DNA of 64,000 bases from Sorghum bicolor (GCF_000003195.3 NC_012877.2:9402855-9466854), one strand, 5' to 3'; positions 34,868 through 46,118 are shown, counted from the first letter of the stretch. A program made the numbers and translations. The notes: a model not told the origin generated them from the sequence alone.

Positions 34868-37800
34868 ATGGCCATTGGCTTCGTCGTCTCTGAGGTCAGA
34901 TCTCCATCTCATCTTCTGTATTTTTTATTCCTATTCATCCGCGATTCATCTTACTGAATATTCTCTTTTTCCCTTTTCCTTGTATTTTTATTCCCCCAAA
35001 ATCAATAGGAGTTGTCCAATAAAATTGTCATCTCCACCGATCAACCACACCTTCAATGTCTCGGCCCTCTAGGGGATTCAGATCCAACCAACCTTATCAA
35101 CGCAGAAACCAATAGGATCCCCTTTAGAGTTGAAAACTTTTCTTTAGATCTGTGGAAAGACACTTTTCGCTCTTGGCCCAGCCCTACCGTAGGGTGGAAA
35201 GACTGGTTCTTAAGGGCCAGCAATTCTTATGAAGTCCAGTGGGGCGAAAGGAAGCTAGCCCAATGCATTAGGCTATCTATTGCCGATATGCACAGGAACG
35301 AGTCACTGCTGATAGCTGCGTCCTACTTTTGGTCAGACACCCTCAATGCTTTTGTTTTTGGCCACGGCCCTGCTTCTCCTACCCTTGCCGATGTAGCCAT
35401 GCTCACTGGTCTAGATATATCTTCTGCCGATAGCACCCACTTTTTTGATACTGCCCCCAGTGCCAAAGTGGAGACTCGCGCTATCGGCGGTTGGTCAGGG
35501 TACATTCAGAAGTACCGCGGGAGAGGGCCTGTCACCATAAAGGAGCAAACCACCTTTCTGAACATGTGGCTGGACAAGTTTGTATTCTGTGGTCGATCGG
35601 CAGGACCGACTTCCGTCTATCTATCGGCAGCAGAGAGACTGGCTAACGGTGGCCAATTTCCTCTCGGCCGATACTTGCTTGGCGCTGTTTACCACCTTCT
35701 CCATCAGGTAGCCCAGAAACTCCTGCTTGGCCAATCCATTAGCAACTTGGGAGGCCCCTGGTGGTTTATTAATATGTGGCTCAATCTGCACCTGCATAAG
35801 CGCCTTGATTTCAACTTGTTCTCACAGCACTTCCCAAGAGATATAGCCGAAAACCATGTGTTGGGTGAAGAGGAATCGGCAACGCGTGCTCCCTTGAACT
35901 TTGGCGAGGCCGTCATAGTCCTACCTGGTTCAGGGAATAATCCGGATCAGATCGGCCGATTCTTCGAGACTCTGTATGAGGGTTTGGCCAGAGATGAACG
36001 ACCATGGTTGGCCTATGATGACCCAGATAGCATGCTCCCTCTGACCTTCAATCCATTTGATGAAGCTCTCGACAGGGACAATGAGGCGATGATGGCAATT
36101 GTGACTCCCAGAGCCATTCCAGTGAATTTCTTCGGTAGCACAAAAACTTCTCCCCAGACTTACGAATTTTACAATCCATCGGCATTAGCTCGCCAGTTAG
36201 CTTTCGGCCAGTTGCCGATTGCACTTCCTTATGCCGATGTGATAAAACCCAGAGAAACCATCAACAACCTTCTTGAGTGGACTCGAGTAGCCCAACTACC
36301 ACCAAACGCCAATGTAGATGTAGATCTGTCAGAATGGGTTCCGGCTGCTTTTATCACTCAGGCATACAAGTTATGGTGGGCAGAATGGAAAGAGCATCTT
36401 TTCTGTAGATCGGCACTTTCATACCGCGGCATGATTGACCCCGAATACGAAGTTCCCGATGACACTGTAAGTAACTCAAACCAACATTTCATTTTCTCAC
36501 TATTACTTCCATCGGCAGCTTACCCTTGTATTCCTTTTGCAGGTTGACAATATTCCTCCATTGGTTAGCAGGAGTGGCAAGCCGATCGACTTGTTTCCAT
36601 CAGGCCCGATTTCCTCAATCGGCCACAATGCTCCCACTCTGGCTTCCATCGTGCATCGGGGAGTGCGCCTTAGGAAAGTTACGACCAGGAGAACCCAGAC
36701 ATCACCAACGGTAGCTGCTCCCACTCTGGCGCGGGCTTTCAAGGCAATTTGTCAAATCTTTATCTTTTACGCTGACTATCTTTATATCGGCTTTATTTAT
36801 ACTTATAAACCCTTGTTCGTTATTGCAGCAAACCAGTGCATCGGCAAAGGTCACACGTCAAGGTGCCGATGCCACCCAGTCCAGCCAGCCAAAGAGGAAG
36901 GGTGTCAAGAGCACCAGGGCCGAAACGAAACGCCAAAAAGTGGCAACTCCCCCTCCTCCTCCGGTATCTCCAATCCCAGTGGAGTCTTCTCCTTCTTCTC
37001 CAGAAGTCCAGACACAGCAAGCGCCATCTCCCCAACCAATGCAGGATGCACCACAGATGGAAGAATCCCAGCAGGAAGAGCCTCAAACAGAAGGTACATC
37101 AGTTGATTGGGTGAACAAACAACTGGTCCGGTGGGTCCAATTATATCATCGGCGGCTCTCCCGATTCAGACAACCGTTGTTCCCCCTCCAGGTAACATAC
37201 TTTAACAATACCGTTGCCGATGAACTCATTTTCATTTAGTCTCATAACCTTTCTTGTCTTCTTTCAATCGATATCGTCCCATCGGCAACCTTAGCCGATC
37301 AACCTGTAGTTCCATCGGCATCTTTGGCCGGTCAGTCCGCAGCTCCGTCAGCACCTCCCAGTCCAAGGCAAGAGATCGCCTTGAAGCAAGTAAGTCACTG
37401 TTTACCGCCAGCATCATTTGCCGATTCTCCGAATATGAGCTAACCTTGCTTTCCCTCCTAGGAACAAGACTCTCCTGATAGCCTGTTTTCCTTCGCCATC
37501 GATCTCTCTGAAGAAGAAGGCGAAGAAGCAAGCTCTTCTCAGACAGTTGGCATTACATCGGCAGAGATCAGGGCCAGGCTGGAAGAATTGTCAGTTCTCC
37601 TTCACCAGGATACAGCGCATTTGGTCGATGACTCCGACCCTACCAAGACCCTGTTCAGAACTCTCAGAGGCCAAATCCCGGCCGACGTCGAAGAAATCCT
37701 GTTCCAAGCCGCTCATCTGGAGAGTCGCCAGCTGCAGTACCAGAGAGCTTCTCGGCGTCTTGCCGATAGAGCCGCTCAGACTCAACTCTCCGATGAAATG

Positions 37801-38217
37801 AGGAAAGAGAAACTCCTGACCGATGAGAAGCACAAGAACATCGGTATCCTGAAATCTTCAGGAGATGCGCTGAAGCAGAAGATATCCGATCTATCGGCAA
37901 GAAGAGAATCTCTGTTGGCGGAACTCAAGGAAGTGGAGAACGCCTTATCCCAAGCTCAACAGGAAGAGAACCAATTGCCAGAGACCATCAGGCTTCTTGA
38001 GCACGAGCGAAATGTTCATGGTCGCAAGGCACTCCAACTGAAGAAGAAGCTGAAGCCGATAGAAGAGCGAAATGTTCATGGTCGCAAGGCACTCCAACTG
38101 AAGAAGAAGCTGAAGCCGATAGAAGGTTCTGCCGATGATGACATCAAGGAGATAGAAGCAGCCAACCAAATTCGGCTACGTGCTATATCGGCTATCCAGA
38201 CGCTGCTTAACACATAG
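34868..38217 (+). CDS. Antisense spliced gene in PMD-Tat: plant mobile domain plus coiled coil
   Basis: Exons worked out by hand: 34868-34894 (9 codons), 35009-36466 (486 codons), 36543-36743 (67 codons), 36839 to about 37093 or 37191, one around 37268-37389, and 37462-38217 (252 codons to the stop). The first three junctions and the last keep frame. Intron 3 would be GC-AG; the 37093-37268 stretch is unresolved. Exon 2 matches the plant mobile domain ('aminotransferase-like') family: QCIRLSIADMHRNESLL, LADVAMLTGLDI, GGPWWFINMWLNLHL. Exon 4 is Pro/Gln rich with a basic KRKGVKSTRAETKRQK patch, a likely nuclear signal. The last exon is a long coiled coil with a duplicated 20-residue unit. PMD proteins occur as host genes and within transposons. 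Function in the element is unknown. Splicing is predicted, not shown. Confidence 0.75.
38007..38126 (+). repeat. Perfect 60-bp tandem duplication in the coiled-coil exon
   Basis: Two identical 60-bp units (38007-38066, 38067-38126), each starting 'gagcgaaatgttcatggtcg'. The duplication adds exactly 20 codons and leaves the frame open. Confidence 0.92.
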
Positions 38218-38370
38218 AGTTTCCATCGGCATTGTATCTGCGCTTTCCTGCTTCCTCAGCTTTTAGTCTAGCCGATAGGACTGTTATCGGCGCCTAAACT
38301 TTTGAAACACCAAGTCTTGTCCCCAATCATTTGGATCCAGCCGATAGGAGTGTTATCGGCACCTAAACTT

Positions 38371-41300
38371 CTATGCATCGACCCATATACTGGGGTAATA
38401 CTTCTTTAAATATTTGTCGTTTAATGCTCTGGGAAATTCAATTCCTTCGAGGGTTTCTAGAATGTAGGCATTACCAGGAGCCGATCGACTTATCCGATAA
38501 GGACCCTCCCAATTAGGAGACCACTTTCCAAACTTCGAGCTTTTGGTCCCAACTGGTAAAATTAATTTCCATACCAAATCCCCATCGGCAAACTCTTTAG
38601 CCTTCACTTTCTTATCATACCATCTAGCAACTCTTTTCTTATTTTCTTCTATACTCATTAAAGCTTTTAACCGATGCCCTGCTAGATCATCCAATTCATC
38701 GGTCATCAAAGTGGCATAATTGTCGGAAGTTAATTGATCTTGAAAAGATAATCGCCTAGATCCAGCCTTAATTTCCCAAGGCAACACTGCATCATGTCCA
38801 TACACCAATTGATAGGGTGATACCTTGGTCGATCCATGACAAGCCATCCGATAAGACCACAATGCTTCATTTAATAATGTATGCCACCGCCTAGGATTTT
38901 CTTCAATCTTTCGTTTAATAAGCTTGATAATTCCTTTGTTAGACGCTTCGGCCTGCCCATTGGCTTGAGCATAATAAGGAGAAGAATTCAACACTTTAAT
39001 TCCCATACCGATTGCGAATTCATCGAACTCCCCCGACGTGAACATGGTGCCCTGATCGGTAGTAATCGTTTGGGGAATCCCAAATCGGTAAATAATATGC
39101 TCCTTCACAAAATCAATCATATTGGCCGATGTGACTTTCTTCAAAGGAATAGCTTCAACCCATATAGTGAAATAGTCACTGGCAACTAGAATGAACTTAT
39201 GCCCTTTGCTAGATGGTGGATAAATCTGGCCGATCAGATCGATGGCCCATCCCCGGAACGACCAAGGTTTTATTATAGGATTCATAGCCGATGCGGGTGC
39301 TCTCTAGATATTACCAAACTTTTGACAACCTTGACATCCCTTGAAATATTTAAAACAATCTTCAAGTATGGTTGGCCAAAAATATCCATTCCTTCGAATC
39401 ATCCACTTCATCTTAAAGGCTGACTGATGCGCTCCACACACTCCTTCATGGATTTCCCCCATCAAACTTCTGGCTTCATCATCACCCAAGCATCGGAGAA
39501 GAATCCCGTCGATAGTTCGATAATACAATTCATTTTCAAGGAGCACATACTTGATTGCTTGAAATCGAACCCGTCTTTCAACTTTTTTGGATGGATCTTT
39601 CAGATAATCAATAATTTCTTTCCTCCAATCACCGGCACCGACTGCCGATGTCGCATTAATCATTGGCTGATATCCTGAGGCATGCTGAGCTAACCGATTA
39701 GCGTCTTCATTATGCAATCGGGGAACATGCTCCAATCGGAAATCCTTGAATTCCTTTAACAGTTGCATACTTCTCTCGAAATAAGTTATGAGAACTTCAC
39801 TTCGGCATTCATAGCTTCCGGCCAATTGATTTATAACCAACATAGAATCCCCGAATATTTCAACAGCATCAGCACGAACTTCTCTTAACAACTCCAATCC
39901 CTTGATCAGAGCTTGATACTCAGCCTGATTATTTGTTGATGTGGCAACAATCGGCCGGGAAAACTCATACTTCCTCCCCTTAGGGGAAACTAATACAATG
40001 CCGATTCCTGCCCCCCGGTCACAGGTAGACCCATCAAAGAAGAGCGTCCAGGGTACAATTTCCAAGGTTTCCACTAGACCGCAATGCTGAGTCACAAAAT
40101 CGGCCATAATCTGCCCTTTGACTGCCTTAGCCGATTCGTAACGCAAATCGAACTCCGACAGCGCTAAAATCCATTTACCGATCCTACCACTCATAATCGG
40201 CATAGATAGCATGTACCGGACCACGTCATCTTTGCAAACAACAGTGCATTCGGCCGATAACAGGTAATGTCTCAGCTTGATACATGAAAAATATAAGCAT
40301 AAGCATAGTTTCTCAATGCCCGAATACCTGGTTTCAGCATCAATCAACCTCCTACTCAAATAATAAATTACCCTTTCTTTCCCTTCAAACTCTTGAACTA
40401 AAGCTGAACCGATAACCGATCCATCGGTAGATAAATACAATCTGAAGGGCTTCCCTTGTTGAGGTGGAACTAGAACTGGAGGATTTACTAGATACTTCTT
40501 GATTTCATCCAGAGCCAACTGCTGTTCTTCTCCCCAAATAAACTCTTGATCGGCTTTCAATTTAAGAAGAGGACTGAAAGCACGAATCCTACCAGACAAA
40601 TTCGATATAAATCTCCTGATAAAATTTACCTTGCCGATCAAGGATTGGAGCTCGGTTTTGTTGGTAGGGGCCACTATTTTATTGATGGCATCAATAGATC
40701 TTCGACTAATTTCAATACCCCTCTGATGTACCATGAAACCAAGAAACTGCCCTGCCGATACGCCAAATGCACACTTGTTGGGATTCATCTTCAATCCATG
40801 CTTCCTTGTGCACTCTAACACTTTTTGTAAATCGGCAAGATGCTTTGAGAAATCTCCAGACTTAACCACCACATCATCAATATAAATCTCTACGAGCTTG
40901 CCGATGAACTCATGAAATATAAAATTCATAGCCCTTTGATAAGTAGCACCAGCATTCTTTAACCCAAAAGTCATGACTATCCATTCAAATAGTCCAACAT
41001 GACCAGGACACCTGAATGCGGTTTTTGGAATATCCTCCTCTGCCATGAATATTTGATTGTAACCTGCATTACCATCCATGAAGCTGATGACCCGATGACC
41101 AGCCGCAGCATCAACCAGTAGATCGGCGACAGGCATTGGGTATCCATCCATCGGCGTAGCTTTATTGAGATTCCTGAAATCAATGCACACCCGAAGCTTC
41201 CCGTTCTTCTTGTAGACCGGAACAACATTGGAAATCCATTCGGCATACCGACACTGCCGAATAAACTTAGCTTCAATAAGTTTAGTGATTTCGGCCTTAA

Positions 41301-41604
41301 TATCAGGTAGAATGTTAGGATTACATCGGCGGGCTGGTTGCTGATGTGGCCGAAATCCAGACTTGATGGGTAACCGATGTTCAACAATTGATCGGTCTAA
41401 ACCAGGCATCTCTGTATAATCCCAAGCAAAGCAATCTTTATATTCCTTTAACAAACTAGTCAATTGTCGCTTACTCTCAGGATCTAATTTAGCACTAATA
41501 AAAGTAGGCCTAGGCTTATCACCACTACCTATATCTACTTCTACCAAATCATCGGCCGATGTGAATCCCTGGCCTAATTTTCCATCATCGGCGAATCTAT
41601 CCAT
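38371..41604 (-). CDS. pol: PMD-Tat pol: RT, RNase H, second RNase H, integrase
   Basis: The ATG at 41602-41604 overlaps the upstream stop. The RT carries YIDD (40873-40884) and RVCIDFRNLNKATP. The first RNase H keeps an Asp (LSTDGS), unlike Tat-1. The second, archaeal-type RNase H begins FFDGSTCDRGAG and has NNQAEYQALI, FGDSMLV and a later NEDANRLAQ. The integrase zinc finger ends CQGCQKF. A TAG at 39304-39306 then interrupts, and the same frame resumes (39285 to 38371) with the catalytic core: Asp 39238-39240, Asp 39055-39057, Glu 38947-38949, giving D-D-35-E. It ends 154 bp from the antisense gene's stop, so the two genes are convergent. One nonsense change separates it from an intact pol. 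Confidence 0.9.
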
Positions 41605-43511
41605 TAAAAACCGTCGTCAGAACCGACTGCTTGGATCGGTGGAATCTCATAGTCGGCAACTTTGAGAAAATCTTTCTCCCAAACTTCTCCTGAAATGCAC
41701 CTGGTCCTTTCGTAAGTATCCGCTTCTGCCGATGCGATAACATAAGAAGAATCTCCTGGGACAATCTCAATCTTGTCACCTACCCACTGAACCAAGCACT
41801 GATGCATTGTAGATGGGATACAACAATTGGCATGAATCCAATCTCTTCCCAATAATAAGTTGTAGGCACCTTTTCCGCTGATCACGAAAAAAGTTGTCGG
41901 CAAGGTTTTGCTGCCGATGGTCAACTCTGCACATATCGCCCCCTTGACTGGAGACACGTTTCCTTCAAAGTCTTTGAGCATCATATCGGTCTTGGTCAAA
42001 TCTTGATCCCCTTTCCCAAGCTTCCGATATACTGCATACGGCATAATATTAATAGCAGCTCCACCATCAACTAGGATCTGGGTCATTGGCTGCCCATCAA
42101 CCCTTCCTTTGAGGAACAGAGCTTTAAGATGCTGCCTCTCGTCATCGGCAGGTTTCTCAAAGATAGCCGTCATCGGATCCAGAGCCAACTGAGCTATCTG
42201 ATCAGAAAATTCCAACTCATCATCACTGACTGGTGCAAGAAACTCCATCGGCAACATGAAGACCATGTTGACGCCTGCCGATGGACCTTCCCTCTTAGTG
42301 TCTGACGGCTGCCGACTTCCAGAGTTCTCTCCCTTGTTTAGCTCTTCTTGCCTCTCACGTTGCAATCTCCTTTTCTGTGTCTTGGTTAATCCTCCAGGGC
42401 ACCATGGAGGAAGTGGTCTTTGCCTTGCCGTCGGGCGTCGGTTCTCCCTTGACTCCATACGATGCGTGTTAGCATCCCTGCAAAATATGAATTCATCGGG
42501 AACCCGCGCATCAGCCATTTCCCCGAGCTCTTCTTGGTTCCTGGGAAAATACTGGACACGGTCACTAAGTCTGTTGTGCCCACTAAATCTGCCCCCCAGC
42601 CGGTCATGAACTGACACCCTTCCTCTGATCGGCCCATTAAATCGCCGTTCATCATTATGATAATGCCGATCGATCCTATCATACCGACCATAACCGTTGC
42701 ACTCAGGGCAGTCTCTAACAGTAGGAAGCTTGATATTTTCCTCCCAACAATGGACGAAGAATGGACAATTCCAATGATCCCTGTGCCGATTCCACTCCTG
42801 TCGGCGTCTTTCTTCTTCCCGTCGATAATCTTCCTGCTGGCGCCGATACCGATCTTCCCGTTGTTGCCACTTTTCTCGAGGCCTTCTATGAGTTATGACG
42901 ATACCGGATCGAGGAAGCCTTCCTGAGCTAGTTCCTTCCTGGACCAAGCCCTTACTTCTTGCATCGGCAGTAGTAACTTGATGCTGAGGATCTACCGATG
43001 CACTCCTCTCAGCTGTCTCCGATGTCAAGACCTTAGCCTTCCCCTTAGCATCCAACATGTTTGTCGGGAAAGGATGTTGGTCTATCTTCATCGGCTTCTG
43101 GGCTTTGGAACTGTCAAACTTGATTCTCCCTGACTCTATAGCCGATTGCAGCTGCTGTCTGAATACTTTGCACTCGTTGGTGTCATGGGAAGTTGCATTA
43201 TGCCACTTGCAATATCTCATCCTCTTCAACTCTTCTGCCGATGGGATCACATGGTTAGGTGACAGTTTGATCTGACCTTCCTGAAGTAGAAAGTCAAATA
43301 TCCTATCAGCCTTAGCGGTGTCAAAAGCAAACTTCTCCGGTTCCTTCTGCCCAAAAGGACAAGACATCGGCTTCTTGTTTTTTACCCACTCTGCCAAACC
43401 GATTACTGGTTCTTCATCAGAATCTGAGCTTGTTGCTTCATCAACAAATGACACTTTCTTATTCCATGCCCTCTTAGGCTCGAAAGGCTTGATGTCTTGA
43501 TCAGAAATCCT
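41604..43511 (-). CDS. PMD-Tat gag C-terminal region and protease
   Basis: In the same frame as the upstream gag, which stops at the TAG 43512-43514. It has the Tat-type zinc motif CKWHNATSHDTNEC (near 43190), an Arg-rich stretch (WQQREDRYRRQQEDYRREEE), CPECNGYGRYDRIDRH, and the protease LVDGGAAINIM with LLLGRDWIHANC (near 42070-41830). The ORF ends with a TAA (41604-41606) whose last base is shared with the pol ATG. Confidence 0.85.
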   Translation of the reverse strand, partial: RISDQDIKPFEPKRAWNKKVSFVDEATSSDSDEEPVIGLAEWVKNKKPMSCPFGQKEPEKFAFDTAKADRIFDFLLQEGQIKLSPNHVIPSAEELKRMRYCKWHNATSHDTNECKVFRQQLQSAIESGRIKFDSSKAQKPMKIDQHPFPTNMLDAKGKAKVLTSETAERSASVDPQHQVTTADARSKGLVQEGTSSGRLPRSGIVITHRRPREKWQQREDRYRRQQEDYRREEERRRQEWNRHRDHWNCPFFVHCWEENIKLPTVRDCPECNGYGRYDRIDRHYHNDERRFNGPIRGRVSVHDRLGGRFSGHNRLSDRVQYFPRNQEELGEMADARVPDEFIFCRDANTHRMESRENRRPTARQRPLPPWCPGGLTKTQKRRLQRERQEELNKGENSGSRQPSDTKREGPSAGVNMVFMLPMEFLAPVSDDELEFSDQIAQLALDPMTAIFEKPADDERQHLKALFLKGRVDGQPMTQILVDGGAAINIMPYAVYRKLGKGDQDLTKTDMMLKDFEGNVSPVKGAICAELTIGSKTLPTTFFVISGKGAYNLLLGRDWIHANCCIPSTMHQCLVQWVGDKIEIVPGDSSYVIASAEADTYERTRCISGEVWEKDFLKVADYEIPPIQAVGSDDGF

Positions 43512-45183
43512 CTACACCAAATGACTTAAACTTTCGAACTCCTGAGAGGCATACTTATCCCTGATATGTGGCAACAAACCCTGGAAAGCCAAATCGGCTA
43601 GCTGCCGATCATCCAGAACCAGGCTATAGCATTTATTCTTGACCTCTCGTATCCTCTGCACAAATCCTTCAACCGACTCATCATTACGTTGCCTCAACTT
43701 GACCAAGTCGGTGATCTTCTTCTCATGAACCCCCGAGAAGAAGTATTTGTGGAATTGCTTCTCTAGATCGGCCCAAGTAATTATTGAGTTGGGAGGTAAC
43801 GATATGAACCAAGTAAAGGCCGATCCAGACAATGATGACGAAAATAGACGAACCCTCAATTCGTCCCTGTTACCAGCCTCTCCGCATTGAATAATGAACC
43901 TGTTGACATGCTCCATGGTTGACGTGTCGTCCTGTCCGGAAAACTTTGTAAAATCCGGTACCTTGTACCGATGTGGAAGCGGGATCAAATCATACGCGGG
44001 AGGATACGGTGTCCGATAAGAATAAGTGTTGACTTTGGGTTTTATCCCAAATTGTTCCCTCATTACTTCAGCAATCTTATCGGCCCAATATGCATCGGCA
44101 TCTTGCCGATGAGGCGGCTGCGGATCTGGCACTTGGTGGCGAACCTCCACGTGTCTGTTCGGGACGTGATCTGCACGGAACATTGTATTGATCACCTGTC
44201 CTCCAATCTGCGGACCACCAAACTGCTGTCCACCTATTGGCTGTCCTCCGAGTTGCTGTCCAAAATTCATTGGCTGGTTGGGAATCCCCTGACCTTGGAA
44301 CCCGGGATAGACCTGCCCTTGCTGGAACCCTGTAGTCTGGTAACTCTGCTGGGGCGATTGTGGAAAGGCTTGCTGTCCAAGCCATCCATTATTAGCGTTC
44401 ATCGGCATAGGTGCTGCCGATGATTGGTAATTGGGTACCGTCGTTGAATTGACATACCCCGACTGGGCCATAGGCCTCTGTTGCATCAGCATTGACTCTG
44501 CCGATGCGTTGGGCATCTGGAACATTAAATCTTGAGGATTTCCAGTGTGAGGCCTTGCAGTAGTAGTTGTGGTATACCGAGGACTCTGGTTCACCGGCGC
44601 ATTGGGAGGTGCCGATGTCATAGGAGTTTTGCCCCACAATCTCTGCCGATGCGTTGGGCATCTGGAACATATCTGTTGTCAGTTTATGCTGCCCAACTGA
44701 AATTTGTGGGTTGGTTGCCATCGGCATAGATAGTGCACCAGTAGTCCCCAATGTACTTGGAGGGACGGCAGATTGTGCACTTGCATTCGTCAAGGCAGCC
44801 GATGGAGCCGTGACCTCTGGTGCCGTTGGCTGATGATGGGAGGGGCCCACATAATCTGGTGGGATTTGTCCTTCCTTGAAAGTTCTTGCCACAGCATTGA
44901 AAACCGTATTAGACAGTACACCAGCTTGGTTAATCAACGCTCGATTGATGGCATTGTCAACCATATCTTGAAGCTTGCCAGGATTGGCGTCAAAGGTAAC
45001 CTGCCGTGGTGCCGGCAGTGCATCTTTCTGGACCACTTCGCCGCTCCTGTTTATGCTGAAAGACCTCAGGCATTGCTGCTTGAACTCTTCCATGGCTTGG
45101 GCAATAGCTTGCTTCTCCTCATCCTTGAGGTTGGCCTCCGTCACGGGGATGACGTTCTCTTGATCGAGGTCAGAGATCGACAT
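43512..45183 (-). CDS. gag: PMD-Tat gag (frameshifted)
   Basis: It starts at ATG 45181-45183 (MSISDLDQENVIP), 22 bp inside the primer-binding site. The first frame runs to 44392. The second frame (44639-43512) carries a Gln/Gly-rich stretch (GQQLGGQPIGGQQFGG), then the gag core: VPDFTKFSGQDDTSTMEHVNRF, SGSAFTWFISLPPNSI, ADLEKQFHKYFFSG and RQRNDESVEGFVQRIREVK. The frame switch coincides with a 30-bp direct repeat at 44496-44525 and 44641-44670. The TAG at 43512 fits a decayed CAG. Confidence 0.85.
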
Positions 45184-45205
45184 GTTGATCTTGATCTTGA
45201 ATCCT

Positions 45206-45223
45206 GTCCCACTGGGCGTGCCA
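45206..45223 (-). other. PMD-Tat primer-binding site
   Basis: The minus strand reads TGGCACGCCCAGTGGGAC, 7 bp inside the 5' LTR. I cannot assign the tRNA with confidence. Confidence 0.7.
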
Positions 45224-45230
45224 AAAGATG

Positions 45231-46118
45231 TGTTGATGCAAAACTGATCTGCAAACACAAAGGGCTAATACCCAATTCAAACGTTAAGGCGTGCCAGCCG
45301 ATTTGACCTTACTATCGGCAAAGGTGATAACTCGAATACTTTAGTCCTGACAACAGCGATGCGCCCGGATGTCACGGCTAAGAGGTACTCACGCGGAACT
45401 CGAGAACACACCGAGCTTAAGTCGACGAATTCATGTGTTGATGCAAAACTGATCTGCAAACACAAAGGGCTAATACCCGATTCAAACGTTAAGGCGTGCC
45501 AGCCGATTTGACCTTACTATCGGCAAAGGTGATAACTCGAATACTTTAGTCCTGACAACAGCGATGCGCCCGGATGTCACGGCTAAGAGGTACTCACGCG
45601 GAACTCGAGAACACGCCGAGCTTAAGTCGACGAATTCCTAAGAACTCGTAATAAAAGGAAAAAAGTATGACGAAGTCGTCGAAAAGTAGATGCTGGAATA
45701 TGAGTAAAAACGTGTGTTTTATTGATTTCTTTCTTGTTTTTTTATTACAAGGCCCTAGGGTCTATATTTATACCCTGCTCAAAGAGCTACAACCAGACAC
45801 GATTAGAATTCGAATTCCAAATTATACGGAATCCGTATACAAAATGATGCAAATAATTAAGGAAATAACAAAACTATCCCTCGTGACAAACCGAAACTCC
45901 TCCACATAACGACCGGCAGCTTCCAGACTCCTCCTTTGCATCATCGGCAGATCCTTTGCCATAGTCATCGGCAGACTTTCTTATCTAGCCATCGGCACCA
46001 TATTACTGCCTGTCACATTCAACTTCTCCCTCATCGGCAACCATCCTCATCGGCAACCCGCATCGTACTGCCATCTTATCCTGCCATCCTAGACACGTGC
46101 CCAAAAACGGTGTCAACA
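45231..46118 (-). repeat. PMD-Tat 5' LTR (888 bp)
   Basis: Matches 33360-34227 with a few substitutions, the 4-bp difference in the second 205-bp unit (starts 45436) and a 16-bp 'catcctcatcggcaac' insertion near 46045. Confidence 0.93.

Larger units (their letters stand above)
33360..46118 (-). mobile_element. PMD-Tat: complete Tat-lineage element with an antisense spliced gene
   Basis: It has complete LTRs with AAGCC duplications, a primer-binding site, gag, protease, RT, two RNase H domains and integrase on the minus strand. A plus-strand gene encoding a plant mobile domain lies between pol and the 3' LTR. The LTRs differ by only a few substitutions and two short indels, making it one of the youngest insertions here. 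Antisense extra ORFs next to the 3' LTR are known in Tat-lineage plant elements, so the layout has precedent. ATCGGC/GCCGAT is extraordinarily frequent throughout. Confidence 0.93.

Noticed and set aside
35012..36547. PMD ORF as an ordinary host gene predating the TE
   Set aside because: It is bounded by the polypurine tract and 3' LTR on one side and pol on the other, within AAGCC duplications, and shares the ATCGGC signature of the element. It belongs to the element.
43971..44423. 150-codon plus-strand ORF in PMD-Tat
   Set aside because: It is antisense to the gag core, with no splice or promoter context and no recognisable domain.
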